A stretch of DNA of 64,000 nt from NCBI GenBank assembly GCA_036245525.1, contig BTPG01000006.1:90321504-90385503 (forward strand). The letters are read 5' to 3'. Source of the stretch: Semisulcospira habei (taxonomy: Eukaryota; Mollusca; Gastropoda; Semisulcospiridae). The position numbers were made by a program, and so were the translations under genes. This document shows positions 36,901-41,499 of the stretch, one piece after another. Position 1 is the stretch's first letter; the number at the start of each line of letters is the position of its first letter. The notes beneath the pieces are model-generated. The model saw only the letters and a list, made by a program, of their open reading frames with translations. It was not told the DNA's origin and did no database searches.

Positions 36901-37848
36901 TAAATTTGCATGTATTATAGATACATTCTGTTTATTGATTAATTTTGTGTTTAATTTGGCAGCCTGACAGCATTCCAATGGACTACATGGGGCCAGGTTA
37001 TGCCCCTTTAGATGAACCACGGCCACACAAGAAGCCAGTTGGAGGGGTTCCACTGTTTCCTAACCTTCCGCCAGTATGTACACAACTCTGTGTGTGTGTG
37101 TGTGTTTGAGGGTCTTTAATGACAGATGATATCTCATAAGGGTGGTTGCTCATAAAAATTACAAGTTTTGCTGTACATCTTTTTTAACAAACTGCAGGTC
37201 CCAAACATAATCAGGAAGTACCCTTAATGATCATATTTGGTCAACCTCTAGTAGTTTTCATTCCAAGTTGCAGAGCTACTACTAAAATAATATCTCACAT
37301 GTGCGACTCTTTTTGGTGATCTTAAAACATCTTAACCCCATTTAGCCCCGGGACCCTGCAGCAGGAGATGGATTGATCATGATAATTCAAGGGTAGTGCC
37401 AGATGAGCTTGGCGCCTTCAGGCGCCAAGCTCATCTGGCACTACCCTTGAATTATCATGATCAGTCCATCTCCTGCAACTGGTACATAGACTTTAAATCA
37501 ACATCTCCCAAATTTAAGAAATGGGACCTTGGGGCTAAAAGGGTTAAAAGAGTACCTGTCTTTTGCTAAATGTCAGCTGGTCTGTGATTCCCGACCTCAC
37601 TGCCCTAGGCCGTGAGGTCGGGAATCACTGAACCGTGCACATTTAACAGCCATTTCTAAACTGTTCATTTCTGACCTCAGGGTGCAGGAGAACCAGACCG
37701 CTCTTCCCAGCAGGATTTGTCAGCAGTCCCAGAACCACTCTATGCTCAGGTGAAGAAAGACCGACGTCGCAACGATGACTACGCCCGCACAAATGGGGGC
37801 ATGATGGAAGGGGCCGGGGGGCAGGGAGGAGCCGACTCATGGGTGTGA
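6868..37848 (+). CDS. CTNND2: delta-catenin / p120-catenin family armadillo protein (19 traced exons, 5' end missing)
   Basis: Family role: binds the juxtamembrane tail of classical cadherins, stabilises adherens junctions and tunes Rho GTPases. Seen: a Gly/Tyr/Pro-rich N-terminal region (exons at 10251, 10832, 13211, 16567), then armadillo repeats from 18092 to 33709 with family signatures such as [31 protein letters not shown]-like [15 protein letters not shown] and CTLRNLSY, then a Ser/Gly/Arg-rich tail ending in DSWV, the PDZ ligand of CTNND2, ARVCF and PKP4. All introns are GT-AG and all phases agree; from ATG 10264 the product is 1194 residues, close to vertebrate delta-catenin. The upstream 45-nt exon joins in frame, so the true start is probably further 5'. 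Invertebrates usually have a single family member, so the symbol denotes the subfamily rather than strict orthology. Introns are packed with mobile elements, including a 6 kb DIRS copy. Confidence 0.93.
7028..7165. repeat. long palindrome
   Basis: Arms pair cagatagacccattcgggg with ccagagtgggtctgtctg, and gtacacttctatttaaatga with its complement around tgctatgcatccc. About 135 bp, no TTAA ends. Confidence 0.8.
7720..7936. repeat. family B element
   Basis: gatacatccattgcttgaaa on the left and caggatgtaatgggttaaa on the right, with core-1 of the GGTGGTGC type in the middle. Confidence 0.8.
8322..8395. repeat. core-2 hairpin (D)
   Basis: caagaggcatagatcctcat arms on both sides of a gcttcctgctg loop. 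Confidence 0.85.
8583..8865. repeat. family F remnant abutting family C element
   Basis: F (ggctgttggtagcggttttt) runs into C at gttgacccttatcattc, where TTAA has become TTGA. C carries core-1 at about 8687-8764 and ends gatatgcattaa. Confidence 0.78.
9140..9205. repeat. family I remnant
   Basis: caaagtgtcacctgtcatta then gagaccataatttaggtggt; the complementary arm is short. Better preserved copies are at 15590 and 41500. Confidence 0.55.
9267..9420. repeat. family D element (core-2 at 9308-9373)
   Basis: Outer sequence ggaacatgggtttaaagtga and ttctcagcactga matches the D copy at 304-520, so D is a defined element and not just a hairpin. Confidence 0.8.
9893..9978. repeat. family N palindrome
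   Basis: tggcggactccagcctttgt and its complement around ggcccgcaagcagctgcgtg. A related palindrome is at 33210-33292. Confidence 0.75.
10251..10422 (+). CDS. CTNND2: catenin exon 1 (contains candidate ATG 10264)
   Basis: Acceptor ataattgtag ends at 10250; donor gtaggt follows 10422. Reads [18 protein letters not shown] and then a Gly7 run. Met at 10264 could start a shorter isoform, but the open frame continues to the acceptor, in phase with exon a. Confidence 0.85.
10497..10567. repeat. family H palindrome
   Basis: Left arm ggtctgtgattttggagctt, right arm actcacagaccagcacac. No TTAA ends. Confidence 0.7.
10832..11073 (+). CDS. CTNND2: catenin exon 2 (Pro/Tyr-rich N-terminal region)
   Basis: Acceptor tctgattgcag; donor gtatta at 11074. 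Starts [17 protein letters not shown]. Leaves two nucleotides (ag) completed by the first base of exon 3. The codons are GC-rich compared with the surrounding AT-rich introns. Confidence 0.9.
11185..11576. repeat. family D element joined to family L element at one TTAA
   Basis: Core-2 at 11204-11271. D ends caatgaagggattaa, and the TTAA at 11374-11377 starts L (TTAACTCATTGTACCCC). L carries core-1 of the GGTGATGCC type with almost no loop (ggcgcc shared by both arms) and ends gaatgagttaa at 11576. Confidence 0.85.
11744..11895. repeat. core-1 remnant, then family F palindrome (11808-11895)
   Basis: Right arm atctggcacttcccttgaac alone, followed by a complete F: TTAACCCTGTGGCTGTTGG to agccgataaagggttaa. 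Confidence 0.75.
11987..12012 (+). repeat. poly-C tract, 26 nt
   Basis: Follows cttaaccttccccctg, so it may have grown from the CCC end of a TTAA element. Confidence 0.9.
12100..12162 (+). repeat. 16-bp tandem repeat, about 4 copies
   Basis: Unit aacatttaaccagaac, last copy with one change (aatattt). Confidence 0.9.
12263..12461. repeat. family A element
   Basis: gtccatttctcaaattttgg on the left, ctgagactaaaagggttaa on the right, core-1 between gtttgaccatgataattc arms. Confidence 0.85.
12483..12727 (+). repeat. 122-bp direct tandem duplication
   Basis: Two copies of a unit beginning ttttactccaacatga and ending agtttttgtgcttatc, with a few differences (caccaagatgatagagtgtg in copy 2). Confidence 0.9.
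12847..13001. repeat. family F and family G palindromes sharing one TTAA
   Basis: F ends cagccaaaaggttaa at 12937; the same TTAA opens G (TTAACCCTCAGGTCCATAC), whose arms pair around ttacagtaccagtggctg and end gggggatta. Confidence 0.8.
13013..13160. repeat. family A element, internally deleted
   Basis: The right core arm is shortened: cttggcgcc is followed directly by ttgaattatcatggttgatc. Confidence 0.75.
13211..14133 (+). CDS. CTNND2: catenin exon 3 (RGSYD tandem-repeat exon)
   Basis: Acceptor ctatttgtag; donor gtgaat at 14134, with an in-phase alternative gtagtg at 14104. The largest exon, about 308 residues of low-complexity Tyr/Pro/Gly/Asp. Residues coded by about 13550-13910 form six imperfect repeats built on [Y/Q]RGSY[D/N], each with a tyrosine in an acidic setting. 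The N-terminal region of p120-family proteins is their tyrosine-phosphorylated regulatory part. Confidence 0.92.
14290..14440. repeat. family A element, diverged
   Basis: Core-1 arms gtagtgcctgattagcttgg and its complement with a ttga loop; outer arms gatgaatcaacc and ggttgatccatc. Confidence 0.8.
14690..14892. repeat. 200-bp palindrome with core-2 at its centre
   Basis: Outer arms (gagagcaaaatcacggtgga, taaccagctt) pair with ggttatccaccttgacttca; next comes aacattccagacatctccaa against ttggagtgttgtctatgt; core-2 sits at 14769-14823. These outer arms are unrelated to family D. Confidence 0.85.
15172..15193 (+). repeat. poly-G tract, 22 nt
   Basis: Uninterrupted G run after ttttttatg. Confidence 0.9.
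15250..15403. repeat. family H palindrome, then family F palindrome
   Basis: H: gtcagtgattttggacgtcg and ccagaatcacagaccag. F: TTAACCCTTTGTCAG (15316) to gccaaaaggttaa (15403), with a cct/gac/aga centre. Confidence 0.8.
15590..15963. repeat. family I palindrome, then family A element
   Basis: I: accatcatttagatgggcca pairs with acctaaatgatggtcttcaa. A: from about 15748 (ctagaccgcatttcccaaat) to gaaaagggtgaa at 15963, with a partly rearranged core-1 (cttcatgcttggtgcc). Confidence 0.75.
16451..16519. repeat. family G palindrome, TTAA-bounded
   Basis: TTAACCCCCATGTGCATGC to cattggggttaa. It ends 48 bp before catenin exon 4. Confidence 0.8.
16567..16773 (+). CDS. CTNND2: catenin exon 4
   Basis: Acceptor tgtcctacag; donor gttggt at 16774 is weak but keeps phase 1 with exon 5. 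Reads [17 protein letters not shown] then a [20 protein letters not shown] stretch, still upstream of the armadillo domain. Confidence 0.88.
17053..17889. other. AT-rich intron 4 segment with family F fragments
   Basis: Two partial F arms in tandem at 17053-17125 (tttggttgtcaggaacactt, then a near copy) and an F right half ending gccaaagggttaa at 17889. Between them I see nothing recognisable. Confidence 0.5.
18003..18055. repeat. miniature core-1 derivative
   Basis: tcaagtatagtacctgatgt and atcaggcactacctttga pair. Shortened arms, 37 bp before catenin exon 5. Confidence 0.6.
18092..18230 (+). CDS. CTNND2: catenin exon 5 (first armadillo repeat)
   Basis: Acceptor tgttgtttcag; donor gtcaga. 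Contains [19 protein letters not shown] and [17 protein letters not shown], matching the opening armadillo repeat of p120-family proteins (PELPEVI... [12 protein letters not shown]). Confidence 0.95.
18250..18590. repeat. two degraded core-1 elements
   Basis: 18270-18325 keeps a right arm (agctattctggcaccaccca). 18450-18590 is a family A copy in which both arms are cut to the outer half, meeting at gtgacag. Confidence 0.7.
18852..18972 (+). CDS. CTNND2: catenin exon 6 (armadillo repeat 2)
   Basis: Acceptor catgattgcag; donor gtatag. Codes for [16 protein letters not shown] and [19 protein letters not shown], the well-known second armadillo repeat. Ends in phase 0. Confidence 0.95.
19084..19299. 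repeat. family C element
   Basis: gggaatacaccagtatgtga left, cagtatgatatgggttaa right, core-1 perfect around tctag. Confidence 0.85.
19564..20424 (+). repeat. 35-bp tandem array derived from one arm of a core-2 hairpin (about 23 copies)
   Basis: Unit gacatagactatcatgaacc followed by cctgcctctgcaaga. Several units lack two bases (gagacagacta). Each unit is a left arm of core-2 (caagaggcatagat...catgagccc). After the last unit a single right arm occurs once (ggcaggggctcatggtaatc then tatgtcgcttgt), so the array is many left arms against one right arm. No spacers. It lies in intron 6 just before exon 7. Confidence 0.92.
20485..20601 (+). CDS. CTNND2: catenin exon 7 (armadillo repeat 3)
   Basis: Acceptor tttttgtgcag; donor gtgagt. 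Thirty-nine codons including [15 protein letters not shown] and [12 protein letters not shown]. The acceptor lies only about 60 bp downstream of the 35-bp hairpin-arm array. Confidence 0.95.
21159..21304 (+). CDS. CTNND2: catenin exon 8 (armadillo repeats 3-4)
   Basis: Acceptor tatgttcag; donor gtaatg. Reads [20 protein letters not shown], then PYSGW (compare HSGW in vertebrate members) and [12 protein letters not shown], completed by the next exon to the conserved TG[C/I]LRN[I/V]SS signature. Confidence 0.94.
21358..21548. repeat. family A element
   Basis: cagcaggagatggattgacc left and cttggggtttaatgggttaa right, core-1 with a tgat loop. Confidence 0.85.
21921..22153 (+). CDS. CTNND2: catenin exon 9 (armadillo repeats 4-5)
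   Basis: Acceptor ccctctccag; donor gtgagt. Contains [30 protein letters not shown] and [20 protein letters not shown]. These are diagnostic for the p120 subfamily rather than beta-catenin or plakoglobin. Confidence 0.96.
22240..22372. repeat. core-2 hairpin inside a different outer palindrome
   Basis: Outer arms cattttcagtttaatccacc and gggtggataaaaactgaaat; inner core-2 arms aaaggcatagatcctcatga. The outer sequence differs from the other core-2 hosts. Confidence 0.8.
22490..22696. repeat. family C element, TTAA-bounded
   Basis: TTAACCCTTATTATTCGGAA to gatatgggttaa; one core-1 arm is shortened (agaatagcctctaggcgcca). 207 bp. Confidence 0.85.
22800..22890 (+). CDS. CTNND2: catenin exon 10 (variable loop, NAGNAG acceptor)
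   Basis: Acceptor ttttttcag at 22799, with a second cag immediately after (cagcag), so use of either AG adds or removes one codon. Codes for [20 protein letters not shown], equivalent to the CFG...KK loop between armadillo repeats in vertebrate members. Donor gtaagt. Confidence 0.9.
22967..23048. repeat. family E palindrome, TTAA-bounded
   Basis: TTAACTCTTTTGAGACATCC to acgtctcgaaggagtttaa, with a cgcggcataaagccacg centre. Confidence 0.8.
23637..23796 (+). CDS. CTNND2: catenin exon 11 (armadillo repeat)
   Basis: Acceptor gtaattgcag; donor gtgagt. Reads [20 protein letters not shown] then [20 protein letters not shown], matching the family's AAGALQNL motif. The following intron is the longest (7.2 kb) because of the DIRS insertion. 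Confidence 0.95.
23830..23968. repeat. core-2 hairpin lodged in the loop of a family G palindrome
   Basis: G arms gcccttgtgcatgcagccaa and gtggctgcatgcacaagggg enclose tacaagag...ctcttgta, a complete core-2 (23860-23928) without the rest of family D. Confidence 0.85.
23963..24166. repeat. family A element
   Basis: Abuts the preceding G (ggggtttgacccattttgc). Right end cttggggttaaatgggttaa. Core-1 is partly decayed on the right arm (cactactctagaattttcat). Confidence 0.82.
24427..24610 (+). repeat. DIRS left inverted terminal repeat
   Basis: Includes acattaccgatgacatgat, cctaagaacccgttgtgttc, acccgggaggcactcgggga and gtcacgtggtgaccaaccag, each found as its complement in the right terminus. 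Confidence 0.93.
24611..26179 (+). pseudogene. DIRS ORF1 (gag-like) region, broken
   Basis: GC-rich, no long frame. Position upstream of RT fits ORF1/gag, but I recognise no domain. A peptide-coding repeat occurs three times at about 25506, 25628 and 25977 (ADSYEGS then SRQ-like in copies 1 and 2, ADSYGES in copy 3), with tgcagagatgcgcttcg also repeated at 25567 and 25913, suggesting internal duplication. Confidence 0.45.
26180..26298 (+). rRNA. 5S rRNA-like sequence embedded in the DIRS element
   Basis: 119 nt, the normal 5S length. Terminal stem gccaac (26180) pairs perfectly with gttggc (26291). Internal promoter elements are readable: box A gaagttaagcgac, then gacgtcgggc, and box C tacttggatgggtgaccgcc followed by tgggaa. 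The central part is nearly identical to animal 5S, whereas helix IV (catcaagtgctg) and loop A have drifted. It lies between the ORF1 region and RT. It may be transcribed by Pol III or be a captured relic; it is unlikely to be a cellular 5S gene copy in its own cluster. Confidence 0.85.
26299..27160 (+). other. DIRS spacer with poly-C tracts
   Basis: GC-rich and Ser/Pro/Arg-coding in all frames. Contains C runs at 26477-26499 and 26682-26702. No domain recognised; it may be the remainder of ORF1. Confidence 0.5.
27161..28160 (+). pseudogene. DIRS reverse transcriptase, frameshifted
   Basis: Fragments in more than one frame: [13 protein letters not shown] near 27260, [11 protein letters not shown] near 27450, then [20 protein letters not shown] and [17 protein letters not shown], and the catalytic box NYLDDLLL near 27765. 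The thumb region continues after a frame change ([13 protein letters not shown] near 27900). The YxDD-type aspartates are present as YLDD. Frame breaks near 27500 and 27810-27860 rule out one intact protein. Confidence 0.88.
28161..28800 (+). pseudogene. DIRS RNase H and downstream domain, frameshifted
   Basis: RNase H acidic residues can be followed: [14 protein letters not shown] (28260), [11 protein letters not shown] (28360), VLSDNTTVV (28432) and [13 protein letters not shown] (28563). Next [24 protein letters not shown] sequence matches the segment DIRS elements carry between RNase H and recombinase. A 22-nt poly-C run at 28810 interrupts it. Confidence 0.82.
29030..30120 (+). pseudogene. 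DIRS tyrosine recombinase, decayed
   Basis: Core-binding part near 29140 (RRVYEGRW...), then [20 protein letters not shown] in one frame. The catalytic part has [12 protein letters not shown] (29535, first Arg), [11 protein letters not shown] (29920) and a final [12 protein letters not shown] near 30025 with the nucleophile-type Tyr, ending in TAG at 30120. In the H-x-x-R box the Arg is Gln (caa), as expected of CpG decay of cga. Frameshifts plus this substitution suggest an inactive enzyme. Confidence 0.85.
30236..30330 (+). repeat. DIRS internal complementary region
   Basis: Two parts back to back: catcggtaatgtattttgag complements the left terminus (24430s) and gaaaaatacttaccgatgac complements the right terminus (30540s). 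This arrangement is thought to let DIRS cDNA circularise. Confidence 0.88.
30358..30600 (+). repeat. DIRS right inverted terminal repeat
   Basis: Complement of the left terminus from ggtgagctaagtattccgac through cccgagtgcctcccgggttg to catcggtaagtatttttc. The last about 40 bases match the internal complementary region rather than the left terminus. Confidence 0.92.
30655..31006. repeat. core-2 hairpin; family E and family G palindromes sharing one TTAA
   Basis: Core-2 at 30660-30733. E from TTAATTCATTCGCGG (30862) to gcgaatgagttaa (30941). G starts in the same TTAA at 30938 (TTAACCCACATGTGCATGC) and ends caaagggtta at about 31005, 36 bp before exon 12. Confidence 0.85.
31042..31192 (+). CDS. 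CTNND2: catenin exon 12 (armadillo repeat)
   Basis: Acceptor ttttgctacag; donor gtgagt. Contains [20 protein letters not shown] and [20 protein letters not shown], as in vertebrate [22 protein letters not shown]. It continues exon 11 in phase 0 across the DIRS-bearing intron. Confidence 0.96.
31375..31460. repeat. family J palindrome
   Basis: tctcgggcccactgcgtatg and tcgtgggcccgagg arms, followed by atctttggtta. Related copies at 47360 and 59998. Confidence 0.65.
31884..32020 (-). mobile_element. tRNA-derived SINE
   Basis: On the - strand: box A tggcgcagtggttaagg (complement of 31992-32008) and box B ggttcgaaaac (complement of 31954-31964), at tRNA-like spacing. Downstream is a body ending ctttctccgggtactccagt, a tail type seen in various invertebrate SINEs. 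The source tRNA was not determined. Confidence 0.85.
32337..32475 (+). CDS. CTNND2: catenin exon 13
   Basis: Acceptor tttttccag; donor gtgagt. Starts [16 protein letters not shown] and includes [15 protein letters not shown], aligning with the family's GKYAMRDLVHRLP and LHEVI motifs. Confidence 0.94.
32511..32822. repeat. family F palindrome and two decayed core-1 hairpins
   Basis: F: TTAACCCTCTGGTTGCCGG to about 32599. Core-1 fragments: gtcaagggtagtgccagaat at 32669 and gttcaagtgtgatggcagaa at 32727 with right arm acaccactcttgaattatca. Confidence 0.65.
32954..33047 (+). CDS. CTNND2: catenin exon 14
   Basis: Acceptor ttttgtgtag; donor gtaagt. Codes for [17 protein letters not shown] then [12 protein letters not shown], the position of the family's AGGIERLVGISKS segment. 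Confidence 0.9.
33156..33190 (+). repeat. poly-G tract with one C
   Basis: About 28 G, then C and six G, in intron 14 right after cactt-rich sequence. Confidence 0.9.
33210..33292. repeat. family N palindrome
   Basis: gtcggggcaatgtcaattgc-type outer arm; inner gcagtcagcccgtgcacacc pairs with tatgcgggctgactgc. Confidence 0.65.
33612..33709 (+). CDS. CTNND2: catenin exon 15 (end of armadillo domain)
   Basis: Acceptor tgcattttcag; donor gtcagt. Reads [20 protein letters not shown] and TEQDF, corresponding to the family's LNSMWQYRDLRSLYKKDGW ending of the last repeat. Confidence 0.92.
33765..33980. repeat. family A element
   Basis: taatccattcagccct left and gggaaatgcggacttgg right. Core-1 perfect around gaga. 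Confidence 0.83.
34005..34271. repeat. family B and family E elements joined end to end
   Basis: B (cccattacatcctgaggctg to ggatgaaaaggg) meets E at ataactcgttcgcggccagc, where the shared TTAA has mutated to ATAA. E is a shortened palindrome ending gcgaatgagttaa. Confidence 0.8.
34425..34710 (+). CDS. CTNND2: catenin exon 16 (C-terminal tail)
   Basis: Acceptor gtgattttcag; donor gtgaga. Low-complexity Ser/Arg/Gly/Tyr tail beginning [20 protein letters not shown] and containing [18 protein letters not shown] 1.6 kb transposon begins only 88 bp after the donor. Confidence 0.92.
34799..36373. mobile_element. 1.6 kb non-autonomous DNA transposon with about 60-bp terminal inverted repeats (family K)
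   Basis: Left end tgacatttctgataacaaaa and cacttgtttgtatgtct are inverted at 36312-36373. No coding frame. The interior has its own duplications: cattgtgacctgtatgccct / gattgtgacctgtaagccct (35559, 35759) and a unit around gctgtgtgtccgtctttatt / gctgtgtgtccatctttatt (36006, 36127). No target duplication is evident; superfamily unknown. Lies in intron 16. Confidence 0.85.
36394..36607. repeat. family L element, TTAA-bounded
   Basis: TTAACTCATTCTGGCCGTGA to ggcacaatgagttaa, core-1 variant caagccattctg-type (ggtcttggcagaatagcttg). Sits 20 bp after the K element. Confidence 0.83.
36700..36835. repeat. family I remnant
   Basis: tgtcgcttatcattaatgac, then gccatttaatg and gacaggtgacctctcattag, partially palindromic. 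Confidence 0.5.
36963..37073 (+). CDS. CTNND2: catenin exon 17
   Basis: Acceptor tttggcag; donor gtatgt. Thirty-seven codons in phase 0: [20 protein letters not shown] and [11 protein letters not shown]. Confidence 0.9.
37332..37640. repeat. family A element (37332-37547) and family H palindrome
   Basis: A is complete: TTAACCCCATTTAGCCCC to ggggctaaaagggttaa with a perfect core-1. H at 37572-37632: gctggtctgtgattcccgac and gtgaggtcgggaatcac. Confidence 0.87.
37681..37848 (+). CDS. CTNND2: catenin exon 18 (C terminus, PDZ ligand DSWV)
   Basis: Acceptor tctgacctcag. Contains [17 protein letters not shown] (vertebrate members have a similar PLYAQV-type motif), a Gly-rich segment and the terminal DSWV followed by TGA. 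DSWV is the PDZ-binding terminus of delta-catenin, ARVCF and PKP4 and is absent from CTNND1. Confidence 0.96.
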   Translation, partial: GAGEPDRSSQQDLSAVPEPLYAQVKKDRRRNDDYARTNGGMMEGAGGQGGADSWV

Positions 37849-38297
37849 CACGCCCATGGAAAGCGAATCACAGACATTGCGAGGTGTTGAAGCGCAGACT
37901 GTGCGTTTTGTTGGTGAATTGGAGTTTTCGGAAGTACGGACTCGTCAGCTGGACCTTTGATGGAGTTTTAGAAGCAAAGCCTCGTTGCGTTTGCCATCGA
38001 CATGAGCTTTCAGGCGAGGGTGTTAAAAAGAAGTGACTTTTTTTTGAGGAATGAAGCACAAGCTTGTTTGTTTACTGTTGATGGGAGCTTACTGATTGTG
38101 AAAATAAGTGGAAGTGATGTTTTGGCTGAAATGAAACTCACACTTGTTGGTTTTACTTCTGACAGTTTTCAGATCACTATGAAAGTGACTTGTTCGCTGA
38201 ACCAGTGTGACCATTATATCTTGAATTCTGGCTCGGGATGGAAAATGTGTTTGGATGGAGGCAAAAGGAAGACGTGTCCTTGCCGTGGATATTTTGT

Positions 38298-38366
38298 GTG
38301 CTGGTCTGTGATTTTGGACCGTATGGCCTGCAGGCCGTCTGGTTCAAAATCACAGACTAGCACACA
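38298..38366. repeat. family H palindrome in the probable 3' UTR
   Basis: tgtgctggtctgtgattttg and tcaaaatcacagactagcac around ggcctgcaggcc. Confidence 0.8.
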
Positions 38367-38685
38367 CTTTGCATTGCAGACTTGAACGCGAGGACACATC
38401 CTTCACCATCACTAAATGAAAGAGTAGACAAACTGGACTCCAGTATGCCTCTTCTATTTCACAGCCACATGCATAAACTTTTACGGAGCTCATTTGCTGA
38501 ACTACTAGCTGATGAGGTTCCGTGCCCAGGGTGTGGACAGACCTGTAAACAGTGTGATGATCAAAGGAATAATTCAGTGTGAAAGCGTTTACTGTTGGCG
38601 ACAGCGCCCTTTTGGTTCATGACGCGTTGATGTGCAGCGGAGGTACTGACTTGCCACGCATGCAACCTGGTCTACCAAAAGCTGT

Positions 38686-38890
38686 TTAACTCGTTCGCGG
38701 CCAGCCGCATCCGGATGCGCGGCATAAGCCGCACATCCAGATGCGGCTGGCCCTGAATGAGTTAAGGCGTGCTCCCTTAAGACAGCACAGTGGGAGGTGG
38801 ATCTACCAAGATAGTTCAAGGGTAGTGCCAGATTAGCTTGGTGCCTTTCCAGGTGCCAAGCTAATCTGGCACTACCCTTGATGTATCTGT
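38686..38890. repeat. family E palindrome (38686-38765) and core-1 hairpin
   Basis: E: TTAACTCGTTCGCGGCCAGC to gaatgagttaa. Core-1 at 38785-38890 has arms agttcaagggtagtgccaga and its complement with a ctttcc loop; outer flank agtgggaggtggatctacca. Confidence 0.83.
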
Positions 38891-39203
38891 TACACAGACT
38901 TTATAGAAACTTCCTCATGTTGCAAAAAATAAAATGATTACTAAATGTGGAGAATCAACTTGAATTTCCATTGTACAAGCATTCATGTTTCATTTGACTG
39001 AAGACTTGCTGTGTTGTAAACCACGCATATTTTACTTCGTAACCAGGGGCAACAGTGAAAATGAACAGCATAGCTGTACTAGTTATACTGTACAGTGTAG
39101 TTGATTGTAAGTCTTACTTGCCAGTAGTATGTTCAATACCGAACTGTCCAAACATTCTCTTCTAGATGATTCCATGCTGTTCGTTCCGTTGACCGGCCCA
39201 TGC

Positions 39204-39272
39204 TGGTCTGTGATTTGGGATCTTATGGCCAGAGGCCGTAAGATCCAAAAATCACAGTCCAGCACATGTAAA
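39204..39272. repeat. family H palindrome
   Basis: tgctggtctgtgatttggga and aaaatcacagtccagcac around ggccagaggcc. Confidence 0.8.
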
Positions 39273-39794
39273 TCTGAGAGTGAATTTCCTGGAAGTGTAT
39301 GCCTGTATGCCTGTACAGTTGAAACAATATATGGTGATCTAATAGCAACACTGAAGTAGCCAAAGCCTCTTTCCCTAGTTGCAACCTCTATGAGTTGTTG
39401 TGAGGTAGCTCTGGTAGTGAACATATTCTCGTACAGCGTATTTAGATTTCCGTCGTTGTGTTGGTGCATAGAATTGCATTGAACAAGAATTTGTTACATA
39501 ACAGGAGGAGAAATTGTTATAGACGATGATTAAAGGCACAACAATCAACAGTCAACTGTCGGGCAAACACACAGTGCTGGCAGCATGATGCTTACACTCC
39601 ATCAGCCAGGTGTCGAATGACGCGTTCATATGCGCTGGTTGTCCCTTTAAGATACAGGGTGGTTTGGTGTAAAATATATTCCCTACACATGGCAGCAAAG
39701 CGACCGCTTTCATTATCATGACAAGGACAAACGGGAATCTCAGAATCAGGGGTTATAATAAACAAATTATAAATATACCGTAGCATACAACTAT

Positions 39795-39935
39795 AACTCG
39801 CTCAGCCCTGACCATTTACAGCAAGATGGGAATTGACTTTGACAGTTCAAGGGTGGGGCAAGAATAGCTTGGCGCCTAGGGGCGCCAAGCTATTCTGGCA
39901 CCACTTTTGAACTGACACGGTAGATGTGACTCCAG
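39795..39935. repeat. core-1 element, family B-like
   Basis: ctcgctcagccctgacc left; core arms around taggg; right ttgaactgacacggtagatg. Confidence 0.75.
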
Positions 39936-40127
39936 AACTGTTGCCAGTCTTCAGAGGACTGATCCAATTTTATCCGTTTTCACCTTTGGGCTCATGTATT
40001 ATCGGTAACAACATGGGTAAACTTTTGTACGATCGTTACATTTTGCAGATACCTTGTATGTCAAATGCATGCCGAGTTCCTGAGAACACTTCGGTGTGCT
40101 GGATAACCTGTTTCGAGCGACTACTCT

Positions 40128-40618
40128 TTAAGGCCCCACCACACATGCCGGTTGTGCCCCGATTTTGAAGCCGATTGCGATCGGATACGTCATATATCCG
40201 ATCCGATCCCAATCGGCTGGGAATCGGGGTGTCTAGAACCTGCTCTATTTTCTGATCCGAATCGGCCCCGATTGTAAGCTTCAACCAATCAGAGCGCGTC
40301 TCGCAAAGCACGTCGTTTCAGTTTGAAAATGGCGGAAGATCAGTACCACCTTCGTTGCCGATGTCTCGCCCGCCTCTTCCCGAATATGATGCGAAACTGC
40401 TGATAATGTGATAATGCAAGCACATCATCATCACTGTCAAAACTAGCAGCCATTTTGCAGAACAGGTACGACTTTGATCTTCGGTTCAAACCAGTCGGCT
40501 AAAAAAGTCGGGAAATGTGTGGCAATGCACACGTTTTTATAGTCCGGCCCGATCACCTACCGATTCGAAACTGCTCAGGAATCGGCCTCAAAATTGGGCA
40601 TGTTTGGCGGGGCCTTAA
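40128..40618. mobile_element. 491-bp MITE with TTAA ends and long inverted repeats
   Basis: TTAAGGCCCCACCACACATG at the left; the right end ggcatgtttggcggggcctt-type sequence with closing TTAA is its inverse. Inner arms are rich in CGATCGGAT/ATCGGC motifs. Different termini from families A-G. Confidence 0.8.
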
Positions 40619-40619
40619 G

Positions 40620-40922
40620 AGAGATCACCTGTCATTAAAGACCAACATTTAGGTGGTTGTAGCTGTGACTGGCTGTCATGTCACCCAAATAATGGTCTTT
40701 AACCCTTATAATTCGGAATACACCAGTGTGTGAAATAAGTTTGATTAAAATAGTTCAAGGGTAGTGCCAGAATAGCTTGGCGCCTCTAGGTGCCAAGCTA
40801 TTCTGGCACCACCCTTGAACTAAAGCCGTTGGTCTATATCCTTATCTGTAAGTGCTATAGTGTAGCTTGCATGTGGCAGTGTACACATTTGAAGCTTTTA
40901 GCCTCGGTGTGATATGGGGTAA
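40620..40922. repeat. family I fragment, then family C element
   Basis: I: cacctgtcattaaagaccaa then taatggtcttt. C: TTAACCCTTATAATTCGGAA (40699) to gtgtgatatggggtaat, with core-1 around tctag. Confidence 0.8.
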
Positions 40923-41499
40923 TGACAGGTGACACTTGTTGCTCTAGTTCAGTTCTTCTCTTGAGAGAGAACACCTGTCTTCTGTGAGCAATTTTTCTTG
41001 CAAAAAAAAGGTGGCCACTGAAAACAGGTTCTGCTTCATAATTCATTGAACAAATGTCTTCATGACTATGTAACATACAAAACAGTTCATTCTCATCTCA
41101 TGTTTTCATAGCCAGTCATCTGATAACATACGTGTACAGTTTTGTTCTGTTTACCACAGTCTGCACAGAATTACAACTTGGAGCGTAGAGTGTGAATGAT
41201 GTATTACTAAACACTGTTCTCACAGCATCTTTTTCAAAGCTTCACTTCAGTTTGACATTTTGTTTGTCCTTTTTTTTTTTGCGTGGGTACACCTATAGCA
41301 GCACAGTGTTTTCCATTCCTTCCAGCAGATTAGTAAGTCTGTATTGAAATCAAAATAGCACCCTGTTTAGGGTTGAAAAAAAGGCCTGCCCTCACGTCTG
41401 TTACCAAAATGTAGGCACATGTTACTGTGTTGGTCAGTGTAGATTGGTACAAAAGAACTGCTGAATTACGGCAGAACCTGTTCTAGACGACCAGTCACA

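Larger units (their letters stand above)
37849..38950 (+). other. probable catenin 3' UTR with candidate poly(A) signal at 38928
   Basis: Sequence after the TGA with no convincing coding content. The AATAAA at 38928-38933 is the first good polyadenylation hexamer I noticed downstream of the stop. If used, the mature 3' UTR would include three palindromes (H at 38298, E at 38686, core-1 at 38785), giving stable intramolecular hairpins. Inference only. Confidence 0.4.
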
